A stretch of DNA of 64,000 bases from Brevibacillus brevis (GCF_022026395.1 NZ_CP041767.1:1933501-1997500), one strand, 5' to 3'; numbered from the stretch's first letter, positions 8,906 through 18,408 are shown. Program-made: numbers and translations. The notes: generated from the letters alone by a model not told the origin.

Positions 8906-10144
8906 GTGATTTTGTGTGAGCGTTGTCCGGACAATCCCACTTGTGATAATTGCCTTGTCGCGCTACGTTCTGGCGGTGCAGCAAACAAAGTTGTTCCGCC
9001 CCGCACTGTAAAGGTGACGAACCTAGCAACGATGGAATCGTTCCAGGCGAAGCTGGTAGCAGTGAGTCGGACGACCATTGGGTTAAGCAGTTCTGATCAT
9101 GATTTGCACGGACGCATAGAAATAGAGCTCGCCTATGATTTCCGAATTATCGGTAGCGGATTGCGTGGTATAGCAGGTGATCCTTACTACATTATCGACA
9201 TCGAAAAAGTTTTGCGACGGGAAGATGTTCTGGAGCGATTGCTCCTGGAAGAATTTCACACGTGGCACATGAGTGGCGAATTGGACCCTACAGACGTCTT
9301 GTTACATTGGAAGGATCGAGACGACGAGCGGGGGCGATTAATCAAACAAGAGATTCAAAAGTTATCGATACTGCGTCAGATCGAGACCGTTTTCCTCTAT
9401 CTTTACGATGAAGGGAAAGTGCGTCCGTTGGGTGACGTTCGTGCGAGTTTGGAAGTCGAGCGAGAAATGCAACGTCTGGTCGAAGAGGCAGCGGGAATGG
9501 GCGGACCTGTGAGGGAGCAAATTGTCACCTCGGATGGTACAAAGGTGTTCGAATTATACACATCTGTCTTGCCAGATCGGACCTGTGGAATCGCTTTGAT
9601 TGATGTCACCGCCGTCATTGCAGAAGAGCGAAAAAGCAAAAGACGGGAATGGGAGATCTACAGGGATATTCTGGGTGTGGTCACAGAAGGTAAGCTGTTG
9701 TTGCTTAGTGATGAAGAATTATTTTTCTTGCTTCGGGAAGGGCATAAGCTCTTGGCGATCGATATCCGTTTACCGGAGCAGCTTGCAGAACTGCGAAAAT
9801 TATTCAAGCAGGCTTTGGAACCACAAGGAATTTCTGATAAGCGATTGCTGCAGTTTCTCGTTGCGGTCAACGAAGCTGCTTCGAATACGTTGAAGCACGG
9901 CAATGGCGGTGTGGTCACGTTATACTTATCGAATGACAGGCAGATGTGCCGGGCTGTGATCCATGATGAAGGACAAGGAATTTTGCTCGAGGATATTCCG
10001 CGAGCTACCCTACAGCAAGGATTTTCTACACGCCACTCGCTTGGGGCCGGTTTTCACGTGATCCTGCAATACTGTGATCGTGTATATTTGAGTAGCTCGC
10101 TGGCGGGTACAAAGCTTATTTTAGAATGTATCCTTCCGCGTTAA
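8906..10144 (+). CDS. Multidomain RsbW-like ATPase/kinase with N-terminal four-cysteine cluster
   Basis: A 412-residue protein with a GTG start and an AGGAGG site. In order: CERCPDNPTCDNC at residues 4-16 gives a CxxC-x5-CxxC cluster suited to zinc or an iron-sulfur cluster; residues about 30-110 look PilZ-like (KVTNLATMESFQAKLVAVS then TTIGLSS), although the RxxxR motif is not clear; residues about 130-250 form a PAS-like region (ILRQIETVFLYLYDEGKVRP, CGIALIDVTAVI); the C-terminus is a GHKL ATPase with N-box NEAASNTLKHG, G1 box HDEGQGI and G2 segment STRHSLGAGF. The last domain resembles anti-sigma serine kinases such as RsbW. Its substrate would be the STAS protein encoded next. Confidence 0.8.
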   Translation: MILCERCPDNPTCDNCLVALRSGGAANKVVPPRTVKVTNLATMESFQAKLVAVSRTTIGLSSSDHDLHGRIEIELAYDFRIIGSGLRGIAGDPYYIIDIEKVLRREDVLERLLLEEFHTWHMSGELDPTDVLLHWKDRDDERGRLIKQEIQKLSILRQIETVFLYLYDEGKVRPLGDVRASLEVEREMQRLVEEAAGMGGPVREQIVTSDGTKVFELYTSVLPDRTCGIALIDVTAVIAEERKSKRREWEIYRDILGVVTEGKLLLLSDEELFFLLREGHKLLAIDIRLPEQLAELRKLFKQALEPQGISDKRLLQFLVAVNEAASNTLKHGNGGVVTLYLSNDRQMCRAVIHDEGQGILLEDIPRATLQQGFSTRHSLGAGFHVILQYCDRVYLSSSLAGTKLILECILPR

Positions 10145-10168
10145 GCAACGATTTCCAAAAAGCCAAAT

Positions 10169-10194
10169 GTTTGCAAGTGAATGAAAATGGGTAA
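10169..10194 (+). promoter_or_regulatory. Possible SigB-type promoter of the STAS gene
   Basis: GTTTGC (10169-10174), 14 bases, then GGGTAA (10189-10194), close to the SigB consensus. The same region also gives a SigA-like reading, TTGCAA then TATAGT with an 18-base spacer, so the sigma factor is not settled. Confidence 0.4.
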
Positions 10195-10251
10195 TATAGT
10201 AAAAGGACGAGCAGATTGGGTGTACCGATACCTATTGAGAGGAGTTTGAGC

Positions 10252-10578
10252 ATGGACTACCGCGCAACAGAGGCGAACGGACAAGCTACATTGTTTTTCG
10301 TCGGAGAGTTGGACATGGCTGTAGGAGATCGAGTAGGTGAATTGCTCCAGCAGTATGGAGGGCGAAATCAATCCGTTACCGTCGATTTTCAAGGTGTCTC
10401 CTTTGTAGATTCTTCCGGTATTGGAAGCCTGTTTTTTACCACGAAAGAACTATTGGCCATGGGCAAACAGGTAGAAATCGTCAATGTCCGAGAAGAAATT
10501 CTCGATATTTTGGGCGTTCTCGGTTTTACCGAAGCACTGGGCATTGCAGTTGGAAAAGTGGGCGAAACCCGGGTTTGA
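10252..10578 (+). CDS. STAS-domain anti-sigma factor antagonist (RsbV/SpoIIAA type)
   Basis: A 108-residue single STAS domain. VTVDFQGVSFVDSSGIGSLF is the family signature, and Ser in VDSSGIG is the usual phosphorylation site for RsbW/SpoIIAB-type kinases. The ATG has GAGAGGAG upstream; an in-frame TTG at 10216 precedes that site. It follows the kinase gene by 107 bases that include promoter-like sequence, so it may be expressed both with and apart from the module. No sigma factor gene follows; the next gene is the T-box-controlled valS. The sigma factor, or other target, must therefore be encoded elsewhere. Confidence 0.88.
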   Translation: MDYRATEANGQATLFFVGELDMAVGDRVGELLQQYGGRNQSVTVDFQGVSFVDSSGIGSLFFTTKELLAMGKQVEIVNVREEILDILGVLGFTEALGIAVGKVGETRV

Positions 10579-10604
10579 CGCCAAACAGCGTGATTGTATA
10601 TAAT
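10575..10604 (+). promoter_or_regulatory. SigA-type promoter of the valS T-box transcript
   Basis: TTGACG (10575-10580), 18-base spacer, TATAAT (10599-10604). The -35 overlaps the stop codon of the STAS gene. Confidence 0.75.
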
Positions 10605-10611
10605 AGTGAAA

Positions 10612-10900
10612 GCTAATAATAAGACAACTACATACGATATGAACGATGAGTGGGAAGAGTAAGTCAGGACGCCTTGGCAGAGAGGAGAATCAGATGCTGC
10701 GAGATTCTCTAAGGTCATGAATGGCTGAAGGTCGCCCAGGAGTTTTTTCGGTGAAAGCATGCGCCTAGCCGAGACCGGTTCGCAACCGTTATCTTGTCAG
10801 AGTGAACACGCCATAAGCATGACGTTTATCGTGTGTTAACAAAGGTGGTACCGCGAAAATAATCCTTTCGTCCTTTGCGATGAAGGGTTTTTTTATTTTT
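10612..10900 (+). promoter_or_regulatory. T-box leader (tRNA-Val sensing) upstream of valS
   Basis: The leader has the T-box sequence AAAGGTGGTACCGCG near 10842-10856, whose TGGT bulge would pair with an ACCA-type acceptor end. A terminator hairpin follows: TCCTT-CGTC with GATG-AAGG and a run of seven T at about 10866-10896. Stem I shows a GAAGAGTA S-turn element near 10654 and an apical stem GAGAATC/GATTCTC near 10685-10718. In GAAGGTCGCCCAGGAG the specifier position reads GTC (10731-10733), a valine codon, in agreement with the downstream gene. Uncharged tRNA-Val should stabilise the antiterminator and allow valS transcription. Confidence 0.93.
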
Positions 10901-10935
10901 TGCAAAGCAAGTTATGCGAATAGGAGGAGTCGTAC

Positions 10936-13608
10936 ATGTCTACACAGCCAACAACCGACATCGACCAATTGCTGCCGAAAAACTATGATCCAAAAGCAGC
11001 AGAAAACAAATGGTATCCGTATTGGATTGAAAAACAATTTTTCAAGGCAGAACGTGATCCGAATAAACGCCCGTTTACAATTGTTATTCCACCGCCGAAC
11101 GTAACGGGTAAATTGCACCTGGGCCACGCGCTGGATACAACTTTGCAAGATATCATTACCCGTACCAAACGTATGCAAGGCTACAGCGCCTTGTTCTTGC
11201 CAGGTATGGACCACGCCGGTATCGCAACCCAAGCGCGGGTAGAAGCTACCTTGCGTGAAGAAGGCATCTCTCGCCATGATCTGGGTCGCGAAAAATTCGT
11301 GGAAAAGGTATGGGAGTGGAAGCACATTTACGCTTCGCATATTCGTGAGCAATGGGAAAAGCTCGGTCTTGCCCTGGATTACTCGCGCGAGCGTTTTACC
11401 ATGGATGAGGGCTTGTCCCAAGCTGTACGCGAAGTATTTGTTCGTCTGTATGAAAAAGGCTTGATCTATCGCGGCAACCGCATTATTAACTGGGACCCTG
11501 CTGCTCGCACGGCTCTCTCCGATATTGAAGTAATCTACAAGGAAGTAAAAGGTGCGCTGCATCACATGCGTTACCCATTGGCAGATGGCACTGGTTATAT
11601 CGAAGTAGCTACAACCCGTCCTGAAACGATGCTCGGTGATACGGCTGTAGCGGTACATCCGGAAGATGAGCGTTATAAAGACATGATCGGAAAAACCGTG
11701 ATTTTGCCAATCGTAGGACGCGAAATTCCAATCGTAGCCGATGACTACGTTGATCCTGAGTTTGGTTCTGGCGCTGTAAAAATTACGCCAGCACACGATC
11801 CGAATGACTTTGAATTGGGCCTTCGTCATCAGTTGCCACAAATCGTTGTCATGGATGAGACGGGCACGATGAACGAGCTGGCAGGTATCTACAAAGGCTT
11901 GGATCGCTTTGCTTGCCGTAAGCAAATCATCAAGGACTTGACCGAGCAAGGTGTTATGTTCAAGGTTGAGGAGCATATTCATCAGGTTGGACATAGTGAG
12001 CGCAGCGATGCAGTCGTAGAACCATATCTTTCTACCCAATGGTTCGTAAAAATGCAGCCTTTGGCTGACGAAGCACTGGCTAATGCAAACAGCCCTGAGA
12101 GTGTGAAATTTGTCCCGGAGCGTTTCAAGACAAATTACCTGCGTTGGATTGAAAACATCCGCGACTGGTGCATCTCTCGTCAGCTTTGGTGGGGTCACCG
12201 AATTCCCGCATGGTATTGCGGAGATTGTAACGAAACGATTGTATCTCGCACGGATGTGACTGAGTGCCCTAGCTGCCACAGCCACAAACTGGAGCAGGAC
12301 AACGACGTTCTCGATACATGGTTCTCTTCTGGTCTATGGCCGTTCTCGACACTGGGCTGGCCGGAAGAATCCGAGGACATGAAATACTTCTACCCAACGA
12401 ATGTCCTGGTAACAGGCTACGATATCATCTTCTTCTGGGTTGCTCGCATGATGTTCTCAGGTCTTGAGTTTACCGGGAAAAGTCCGTTTGAGTCTGTCTT
12501 GATCCACGGCATTATTCGCGACTCCGAGGGCCGCAAAATGTCCAAATCACTCGGCAACGGTGTCGATCCGATGGAAGTGATCGAGAAGTACGGAGCAGAT
12601 GCGCTGCGATACACACTGGCGACCGGAAACTCCCCAGGGAATGACCAACGCTTCTATTGGGAAAAGGTGGAGGCAAACCGCAACTTCGCGAACAAGATTT
12701 GGAATGCGTCTCGTTTTGCCCTGATGAACCTGGCTGACTTCAAATACGAGGAAATCGATTTGAGCGGTGAGCTGACTACACCAGACAAATGGATTCTCTC
12801 CCGCCTGCAAGCGACAATCGCAGATGTAACCCGTCTGTCTGACGCATTTGAATTCGGTGAAGCAGGCCGTGTACTTTACAACTTCATTTGGGATGACCTG
12901 TGTGACTGGTATATCGAGATGGCGAAGCTGCCGCTGTACGGTACAGATGAAGCGGCAAAGAAAACGACCCAATCCGTTCTGGTTACGGTTCTGGATCAAA
13001 CGCTCAAGCTGTTGCATCCGTTCATGCCGTTCATCACGGAAGAAATTTGGCAGGCATTGCCTCACCAAGGCGAGAGCATCACTGTAGCACCTTGGCCAAC
13101 TGTTAACGAGCAATGGATTTTTGCGGAAGCAGAAAGCGAAATGAACCAGTTGATGGATATCATCCGCAGCGTACGCAACATCCGCGCAGAAGTAAACGTA
13201 CCGATGTCCAAGAAAATTGAGCTCTTGATCAAGCCAAGCGATGCATTGTCCGCTGAACGACTGACACGCGGTGAGCACTACCTCACTCGTTTCTGCAACC
13301 CTGAGCGTCTGGAAATCAGCCTGGATCTGGCTACGCCTGATAAAGCGATGTCTGCTGTGATCACGGGAGCAGAATTGTTCCTTCCACTGGCAGGCTTGAT
13401 CGATATCGAGCAAGAGCTGAAGCGTCTGGAAAAAGAAGTGGCGACACTGGGCAGCGAAGTGGAGCGCATTGAGAAAAAGCTCAACAATGCCGGATTTATG
13501 GCCAAGGCACCTGAAAAAGTAGTCGAAGAGGAAAAAGCGAAGATGGCAGACTACATGGATAAGCGGGATAAGGTGATTGCACGACTTGCTGAATTGAAGG
13601 GCGAATGA
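10936..13608 (+). CDS. valS: Valyl-tRNA synthetase
   Basis: Class I aminoacyl-tRNA synthetase that charges tRNA-Val. The 890-residue protein has the HIGH-box variant HLGH at residues 61-64 and KMSKS at 534-538. An editing (CP1) domain lies between, with zinc-type cysteines in [10 protein letters not shown] and CPSCHSHKL. The C-terminal coiled coil ([20 protein letters not shown] onward) is the ValRS arm. Starts at ATG with AGGAGGAG upstream. Transcription is controlled by the T-box leader. folC follows after 43 bases without a clear terminator, so read-through into folC is likely. Confidence 0.98.
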   Translation: MSTQPTTDIDQLLPKNYDPKAAENKWYPYWIEKQFFKAERDPNKRPFTIVIPPPNVTGKLHLGHALDTTLQDIITRTKRMQGYSALFLPGMDHAGIATQARVEATLREEGISRHDLGREKFVEKVWEWKHIYASHIREQWEKLGLALDYSRERFTMDEGLSQAVREVFVRLYEKGLIYRGNRIINWDPAARTALSDIEVIYKEVKGALHHMRYPLADGTGYIEVATTRPETMLGDTAVAVHPEDERYKDMIGKTVILPIVGREIPIVADDYVDPEFGSGAVKITPAHDPNDFELGLRHQLPQIVVMDETGTMNELAGIYKGLDRFACRKQIIKDLTEQGVMFKVEEHIHQVGHSERSDAVVEPYLSTQWFVKMQPLADEALANANSPESVKFVPERFKTNYLRWIENIRDWCISRQLWWGHRIPAWYCGDCNETIVSRTDVTECPSCHSHKLEQDNDVLDTWFSSGLWPFSTLGWPEESEDMKYFYPTNVLVTGYDIIFFWVARMMFSGLEFTGKSPFESVLIHGIIRDSEGRKMSKSLGNGVDPMEVIEKYGADALRYTLATGNSPGNDQRFYWEKVEANRNFANKIWNASRFALMNLADFKYEEIDLSGELTTPDKWILSRLQATIADVTRLSDAFEFGEAGRVLYNFIWDDLCDWYIEMAKLPLYGTDEAAKKTTQSVLVTVLDQTLKLLHPFMPFITEEIWQALPHQGESITVAPWPTVNEQWIFAEAESEMNQLMDIIRSVRNIRAEVNVPMSKKIELLIKPSDALSAERLTRGEHYLTRFCNPERLEISLDLATPDKAMSAVITGAELFLPLAGLIDIEQELKRLEKEVATLGSEVERIEKKLNNAGFMAKAPEKVVEEEKAKMADYMDKRDKVIARLAELKGE

Positions 13609-13651
13609 TCCGCCATACCATCGCATATTTTTGAGAATGGAGCATTGTGGT

Positions 13652-15025
13652 ATGCATGCAGAAGAAGGGTTTATAGAATACACGCAAGCGCTCGACTGGC
13701 TGCATGGACTGCTCAGGTTCGGTCAACGGCCAGGGCTTGAGAGAATGCAGTGGGTTTTGGAGCAACTAGGACATCCTGAGCGGAGAATCCCATTTATTCA
13801 TGTGGCTGGCACCAATGGAAAAGGTTCAACCTGCGCATTTCTGACGCAAATGCTGATGGAAGCCGGATATAGTGTAGGTACATTTACCTCCCCCTATTTG
13901 GTGGATTTCCGTGAACGCATCCGTTACAACGGCAGCATGATCGCGGAAGAAGACCTATTGCAACTGGTGAATGAAGTCAAGGTATGGGTGCGACGATGCG
14001 AACAAGAAACAGAGTTCGGTTCCCCTACCGAATTTGAAGTGATTACGCTAATCGCCATTCTTTATTTTTCAAGAGTGGCGAGACCAGCGGTAGTCGTATG
14101 GGAAACAGGATTAGGCGGGCGATTGGATTCGACGAACGTCGTCCTTCCGCTTGTTTCAGTCATCACGAATATCGGCATGGACCATACACAGATGTTGGGA
14201 GAAAGCCTGGAAGATATTGCCCGGGAAAAAGCGGGGATTATCAAGCCGGGTGTTCCTGTAGTCACAGGTGAGGTTAGGCCGGAACTTCTCGCGATTTTTG
14301 AGGAGCGCGCGAGACAAATGAAGAGTACGCTATACCATATAGGTGAACATTTCCAGGCAGAGCAGGTAGAGGAGCAGCTGGGTGACCAACAGTTTCGTTA
14401 CAAAAGCATTCACCGTCGTGCGGAAGCATCCTACCGTCTTACCATGAATGGCATTCACCAAACAACCAATGCAGCCGTTGCTTTAATGACTATCGATGTC
14501 CTGCGAAATTACTTCTCTTTCTTGCTGGAGGAAGAAGAAATATCTCGCGGTTTGCAACAAACGCGTTGGCCTGGTCGTCTAGAAGTCATCTCTCCAAGAC
14601 CAATGGTTATCTTGGATGGGGCACACAATCAGGAAGGGATGGAAGCACTTGTAAGCAGTCTGGATCGGTTGTTACCGGATGGAGTACAGCTGCATTTGCT
14701 CTTTTCTGGCTTGGCAGATAAGCCGCTTGCCAAAATGGCAGAGTCGCTCGCACCAGTAAAGTCAAAAATTAAAAAGCTGCATGTGACAACCTTTGATTTC
14801 CCGCGTGCAGCCGAAGCCAATAGCTTACAAGAGTCGTTTTTAGCCGGTGGCTGGGAGCAAGAGTATCTCGATGCAGTCCCAGACTGGCGGGCGTTTCTCC
14901 TTTCTTGGATGCGGGAGAAGCAATCAGCGAAGGCGGATGACTGGTTGGTCGTCTGCGGTTCGCTCTACTTCATCGCCCAAGTACGCGCATTCTTTCCCAC
15001 TATAGTAGAAGAGGCAGGTGAATAG
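13652..15025 (+). CDS. folC: Bifunctional folylpolyglutamate synthase/dihydrofolate synthase
   Basis: FolC adds glutamate residues to folates and, in many bacteria, also makes dihydrofolate from dihydropteroate. The ATP-binding loop is GTNGKGST, preceded by [20 protein letters not shown] and [14 protein letters not shown] are typical Mur-ligase-family segments. The ATG at 13652 is chosen because GGAG lies nine bases upstream and the product begins [20 protein letters not shown]. Two earlier in-frame starts (TTG 13631, ATG 13637) are possible. Length is then 457 residues. The stop overlaps the start region of murC, and valS-folC order matches Bacillus. Confidence 0.93.
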   Translation: MHAEEGFIEYTQALDWLHGLLRFGQRPGLERMQWVLEQLGHPERRIPFIHVAGTNGKGSTCAFLTQMLMEAGYSVGTFTSPYLVDFRERIRYNGSMIAEEDLLQLVNEVKVWVRRCEQETEFGSPTEFEVITLIAILYFSRVARPAVVVWETGLGGRLDSTNVVLPLVSVITNIGMDHTQMLGESLEDIAREKAGIIKPGVPVVTGEVRPELLAIFEERARQMKSTLYHIGEHFQAEQVEEQLGDQQFRYKSIHRRAEASYRLTMNGIHQTTNAAVALMTIDVLRNYFSFLLEEEEISRGLQQTRWPGRLEVISPRPMVILDGAHNQEGMEALVSSLDRLLPDGVQLHLLFSGLADKPLAKMAESLAPVKSKIKKLHVTTFDFPRAAEANSLQESFLAGGWEQEYLDAVPDWRAFLLSWMREKQSAKADDWLVVCGSLYFIAQVRAFFPTIVEEAGE

Positions 15026-15026
15026 G

Positions 15027-16409
15027 GTGGATCAGGCCCAACACGTCCACTTTGTGGGCATCGGCGGTTATGGCATGAGTGCCATTGCCCGCGTCTTGAT
15101 CGACCTTGGATACAAGGTAACCGGCTCTGATGTCGCCATGAACGATTTGGCGAAAAAGCTGGAAGCAAGAGGGGCGGTCATTCATATTGGCCATAACGCT
15201 GCCCACGTGGAGGGAGCAGACAGCATCGTATACTCCACCAGTATTTCTAAAGACAATCCTGAGGTGATCGCAGGTCAAGCGCTAGGAATTCCGGTCATGC
15301 ACCGTTCCCAAATGCTTGCTCGCATATTAAATGAGCGTACAGGAGTAGCAGTAGCCGGAGCACACGGCAAGACGACCACGACCTCGATGATCTCTCACGT
15401 GCTGGAAGAGTGCGGTGTAGACCCGACTTTCATCATCGGCGGTGAATTGATGAGTGCTGGTACCAACGCAAAGGCAGGTGCCAGTGACTATGTCATTGCC
15501 GAGGCAGACGAGAGCGACGGTTCCTTTTTGGAATATAGACCGATGTATGAAATTGTGACGAGCATCGAACCAGATCATCTGGAGCATTTCGATGGCGACT
15601 TCAACAATTTGAAACAGGCGTACGTCCAATTCTTGAGCCATCTCAAACCGGATGGAAAAGCGGTCCTGTGTATCGATGATTCACATGTGCGAGAAGTCAT
15701 GCCGTCCGTCGAAAAAACGGTCGTGACGTATGCAGTCGATCCGAACTTTGTGGCACAAGCACAGTTTTCTGCCACTTCGATTGAATGTGGAGATCGTTGC
15801 AGCACATGCCAGATTTATCACAAGGATGAACGGTTGGGTGAATTGTGTCTCGTAGTCCCAGGCAAGCATAATATTGCAAATGCACTGGCTGCGATCATTG
15901 TATGCCTGGATATTGGCCTATCCTTTGATAAAATTGCACAGGCACTGTCTACTTTCAGCGGTGCCAAGCGCAGATTTCAAATTATCGGGGATGCACGAGG
16001 TGTCCTGGTCGTAGACGACTATGCGCATCATCCGACAGAAATTATCGCGACCCTAAGCGGGGCAAGGGCATCAGGCCGTCGTGTAATCGCTGTGTTTCAG
16101 CCGCAACGCTACACACGCACCTATTTCCTCATGGATGAATTCAGCCGTGCCTTTGCAGAAGCAGACGAAGTGATCATCACGGATATCTACTCCCCAGCGG
16201 GAGAAGAAAAAATCGAAGGAGTAACCTCCGAAGTGTTGGTGCAAAAAATCCGCACCAACAGCCACCCGCGTGCGCAGTACATTCCGACGAAGGAACAAAT
16301 GCAGGAGCATGTCTTCAAAGGATTGCAAGAGGGCGATCTCGTGTTGACAATGGGTGCAGGAGACATTTGGAAATCCGCTTACTGGCTGGCTGAAAAGCTT
16401 GAGAAGTAA
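15027..16409 (+). CDS. murC: UDP-N-acetylmuramate--L-alanine ligase
   Basis: Adds L-alanine to UDP-MurNAc, the first step of the peptidoglycan stem peptide. The protein opens with [16 protein letters not shown], the Rossmann-like domain; the P-loop [11 protein letters not shown] and the segment [10 protein letters not shown] mark the central and C-terminal domains. Length is about 460 residues. The GTG at 15027 has GGTGA five bases upstream; a GTG at 15018 in frame would have its Shine-Dalgarno sequence too close. The gene begins immediately after folC. In Bacillus murC is elsewhere on the chromosome, so the folC-murC pairing is specific to this lineage. Confidence 0.95.
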   Translation: MDQAQHVHFVGIGGYGMSAIARVLIDLGYKVTGSDVAMNDLAKKLEARGAVIHIGHNAAHVEGADSIVYSTSISKDNPEVIAGQALGIPVMHRSQMLARILNERTGVAVAGAHGKTTTTSMISHVLEECGVDPTFIIGGELMSAGTNAKAGASDYVIAEADESDGSFLEYRPMYEIVTSIEPDHLEHFDGDFNNLKQAYVQFLSHLKPDGKAVLCIDDSHVREVMPSVEKTVVTYAVDPNFVAQAQFSATSIECGDRCSTCQIYHKDERLGELCLVVPGKHNIANALAAIIVCLDIGLSFDKIAQALSTFSGAKRRFQIIGDARGVLVVDDYAHHPTEIIATLSGARASGRRVIAVFQPQRYTRTYFLMDEFSRAFAEADEVIITDIYSPAGEEKIEGVTSEVLVQKIRTNSHPRAQYIPTKEQMQEHVFKGLQEGDLVLTMGAGDIWKSAYWLAEKLEK

Positions 16410-16426
16410 CGGATAGAGACGTATAC

Positions 16427-16460
16427 AGACTTGGAACCTATGGGTTTCAAGTCTTTTTAT
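16427..16460 (+). terminator. Intrinsic terminator after murC
   Basis: AGACTTGGAACC (16427-16438) pairs with GGTTTCAAGTCT (16443-16454) with one wobble, followed by TTTT. Confidence 0.88.
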
Positions 16461-16544
16461 TTACGATCGCAAAGTTTTTGTGAAATACTGCTAAGAATGA
16501 TCTACCTGTATTTTAAAAGGCATCGATGAACCAACCAAGCTAGT

Positions 16545-16756
16545 GAGAAGAAAAAGCACAGGGCTCGTAGACCTTGACAACGCCTACCCAGTCGGAACTT
16601 AAAAAAGGGGACCACGCTTGTCGAACACTTCTTCCTTGAGAAACGTCCGCCCGTAGGGTGGCTTTGGCTCGACGGTCCCCTTTTTTAAGTGGAGACGGTC
16701 AGTGAATCCCCCTAGCGGGCGTGTCAGAGTCGAAGAGAACTGTGCTTTTTCTTCTC
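16545..16756. repeat. 212-nt nested inverted-repeat element (MITE-like or structured RNA)
   Basis: The ends are a perfect 17-bp inverted repeat, GAGAAGAAAAAGCACAG (16545-16561) and its complement (16740-16756). Inside are a pairing of TTGACAACGCC (16575-16585) with GGCGTGTCA (16718-16726), with one bulge, and a second perfect 17-bp repeat, ACTTAAAAAAGGGGACC (16597-16613) with 16674-16690. GTCGA (16620-16624) then pairs with TCGAC (16669-16673). The whole folds as one long interrupted hairpin. There is no open reading frame of note. It fills most of the 455-base murC-fabH gap. It could be a miniature inverted-repeat transposable element or a structured non-coding RNA; copy number cannot be judged from this window. 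Confidence 0.7.
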
Positions 16757-16800
16757 CACCACTATGTTGACTCAAACCAAAATGTCTTTTTCTTAAAAAA

Positions 16801-16819
16801 ATTAGTATCAGATACTAAT
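16801..16819 (+). promoter_or_regulatory. FapR-type operator and promoter of fabH
   Basis: ATTAGTATCAGATACTAAT is a perfect palindrome around a central A and matches the FapR operator pattern (TTAGTA...TACTAA). A TATAAT at 16829-16834 lies ten bases downstream, so a bound repressor would cover the core promoter. FapR represses fatty-acid genes and is released by malonyl-CoA. Confidence 0.78.
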
Positions 16820-16864
16820 ATCTAGTGTTATAATCAGATCATAAAAATGGAAGGTGATGATTGG

Positions 16865-17860
16865 ATGATGACAAATACAAGCCCCTTCAAGTCGCGAATT
16901 ACCGCCATCGGTACGTATGTGCCGAGTCGCGTTCTTACCAATACAGATATGGAAAAGCTAGTGGATACATCGAATGAGTGGATTTTGCAACGAACGGGTA
17001 TTCATGAGCGCCGTATGGCAAGGGAAGATGAATTTACCAGTGATTTGGCCATCGCTGCTATCCACGATATGATCGCAAATTACGGGAAGGATGTCCACGA
17101 TGTCGATATGATTTTGGTGGCGACCAGTACGCCAGACTATCCATTCCCAAGTGTAGCAAGTCAAATCCAGGCGCATTTTCAAGTCGAACAGACGGGAGCC
17201 ATGGACCTCTCCGCTACCTGTGCAGGATTTACGTATGCGCTCCATACGGCAAATGCACTCATTAGCTCTGGCTTGCATCGCAAAGTGCTGGTGGTAGGTG
17301 CAGAAACGTTAACAAAAGTTACTGACTATACGGATCGTACGACATGCATTCTGTTCGGTGACGGTGCGGGCGCGGTGCTGGTTGAGCAAGACTCTACAGC
17401 TCCTGGTTTTTTGTCCGCCTACTTAGGTTCAAAAGGGGACGGAGGGATTCATGTATACCGCTCGGGCTTGTCAACGCATATGGATGGACGAGAATTGAGC
17501 GGGAATGGATGCATGGTCCAAAACGGGAGAGAAGTCTACAAGTGGGCAGTAACTACTGTTCCAAAGGGGATGCAGGAGGTAGTGAGCCGTGCGGGCAAAT
17601 TACTCGAAGATGTGGACTGGTTCATCCCGCACAGTGCCAATTTGCGCATGATCGAATCCATTTGTGAGAAGAGTCAGTTCCCTCTTGAAAAAACATTGTA
17701 CAGTCTGACACATTACGGGAACACATCAGCGGCTACCATCCCATTGTCGCTCGCCCTGGGGATCAAGGAAGGCAAAGTAAAGGCAGGGGACACGATCCTG
17801 ATGTATGGGTTTGGCGGTGGTCTCGTCCACGGTGGTCTTTTGTTTACGTGGAATCCGTAA
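16865..17860 (+). CDS. fabH: Beta-ketoacyl-ACP synthase III
   Basis: FabH condenses acyl-CoA primers with malonyl-ACP to start fatty-acid synthesis. The 331-residue protein has the catalytic triad: Cys119 in SATCAGFTYAL, His256 in PHSANLRMIE and Asn286 in HYGNTSAATI. The ATG at 16865 has AAGGTGATG upstream; the ATG at 16847 precedes that site. The FapR-like palindrome 46 bases upstream fits control by fatty-acid demand. In Bacillus fabH paralogues lie with fabF or alone, so its place between murC and comC is unusual, and it stands as its own transcription unit with a terminator on each side. Confidence 0.94.
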   Translation: MMTNTSPFKSRITAIGTYVPSRVLTNTDMEKLVDTSNEWILQRTGIHERRMAREDEFTSDLAIAAIHDMIANYGKDVHDVDMILVATSTPDYPFPSVASQIQAHFQVEQTGAMDLSATCAGFTYALHTANALISSGLHRKVLVVGAETLTKVTDYTDRTTCILFGDGAGAVLVEQDSTAPGFLSAYLGSKGDGGIHVYRSGLSTHMDGRELSGNGCMVQNGREVYKWAVTTVPKGMQEVVSRAGKLLEDVDWFIPHSANLRMIESICEKSQFPLEKTLYSLTHYGNTSAATIPLSLALGIKEGKVKAGDTILMYGFGGGLVHGGLLFTWNP

Positions 17861-17888
17861 AAGTGGTCATAGATCGAAAATAGAGAGG

Positions 17889-17918
17889 CTGTCCAGAACC
17901 GTTCTGGGCAGTTTTTTT
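17889..17918 (+). terminator. Intrinsic terminator after fabH
   Basis: CTGTCCAGAA (17889-17898) pairs with TTCTGGGCAG (17902-17911), then seven T. Confidence 0.9.
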
Positions 17919-17973
17919 GTCCCGGGAATGGCAGATATCCTTTATGGACTGTTTTCGACTGGGGGAAGAAAAA

Positions 17974-18408
17974 ATGACTAACGCTTTGATATTATTCGTG
18001 CTCTGCCTTTACCTTTCGTGGGTAGATTTTCATCATAGACGAATACCTAATCGCGCGTTAGTTGCAGGGTTTGTATTGATTTCATTTTTCGAGTTTGTTC
18101 TCTTTTCGCCGATGGAATGGCTGATGGCTGGACTCTTTTCGATTCTCTGTTTACTCGTGTTTGGAGGCATCAGCTGGTACAGGCCGCTTGCACTTGGGAT
18201 GGGGGATGTGAAACTGTTCGCTCTCGTCTGCTATGGAATTGGGGTTCGTGATTTTGTTCTTGTTCTTACGGTTGCGAGCTTGGCAGCCTTGCTCGTTTCT
18301 CTCGTTTTGTTGCTGATACGAAAAGGAAGTATCAAATGCGAGGTGCCGTTTGCGCCTTTTGTGACGATTGGGCTAGCTGTCCTTTTGGTTATGAGCGAAA
18401 CCTCTTGA
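17974..18408 (+). CDS. comC: Minimal prepilin peptidase (A24 domain only), ComC position
   Basis: A 144-residue polytopic membrane protein with the aspartyl protease motifs of type IV prepilin peptidases: the first Asp in LSWVDFHHRRIPN and the GxGD motif in GMGDVKLFA. These enzymes cleave the leader of prepilins used in competence pili. ComC of Bacillus is about 250 residues and has an N-terminal cytoplasmic domain with a cysteine pair for N-methylation; that domain is absent here. The ATG at 17974 has GGGGGAAG upstream. Placement just before spoIIB and maf is the comC position in Bacillus, which supports the name, but the short form could also be a TadV/CpaA-type peptidase. Confidence 0.75.
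   Translation: MTNALILFVLCLYLSWVDFHHRRIPNRALVAGFVLISFFEFVLFSPMEWLMAGLFSILCLLVFGGISWYRPLALGMGDVKLFALVCYGIGVRDFVLVLTVASLAALLVSLVLLLIRKGSIKCEVPFAPFVTIGLAVLLVMSETS

Noticed and set aside
10912..12285. 457-residue open frame on the minus strand opposite valS
   Set aside because: It lies fully antisense to a well-defined valyl-tRNA synthetase, has Cys/His/Phe-rich composition typical of a shadow frame and no ribosome binding site.
12547..13683. 378-residue open frame on the minus strand opposite the valS 3' half
   Set aside because: Same reasoning: antisense shadow produced by codon bias in valS, no family features.
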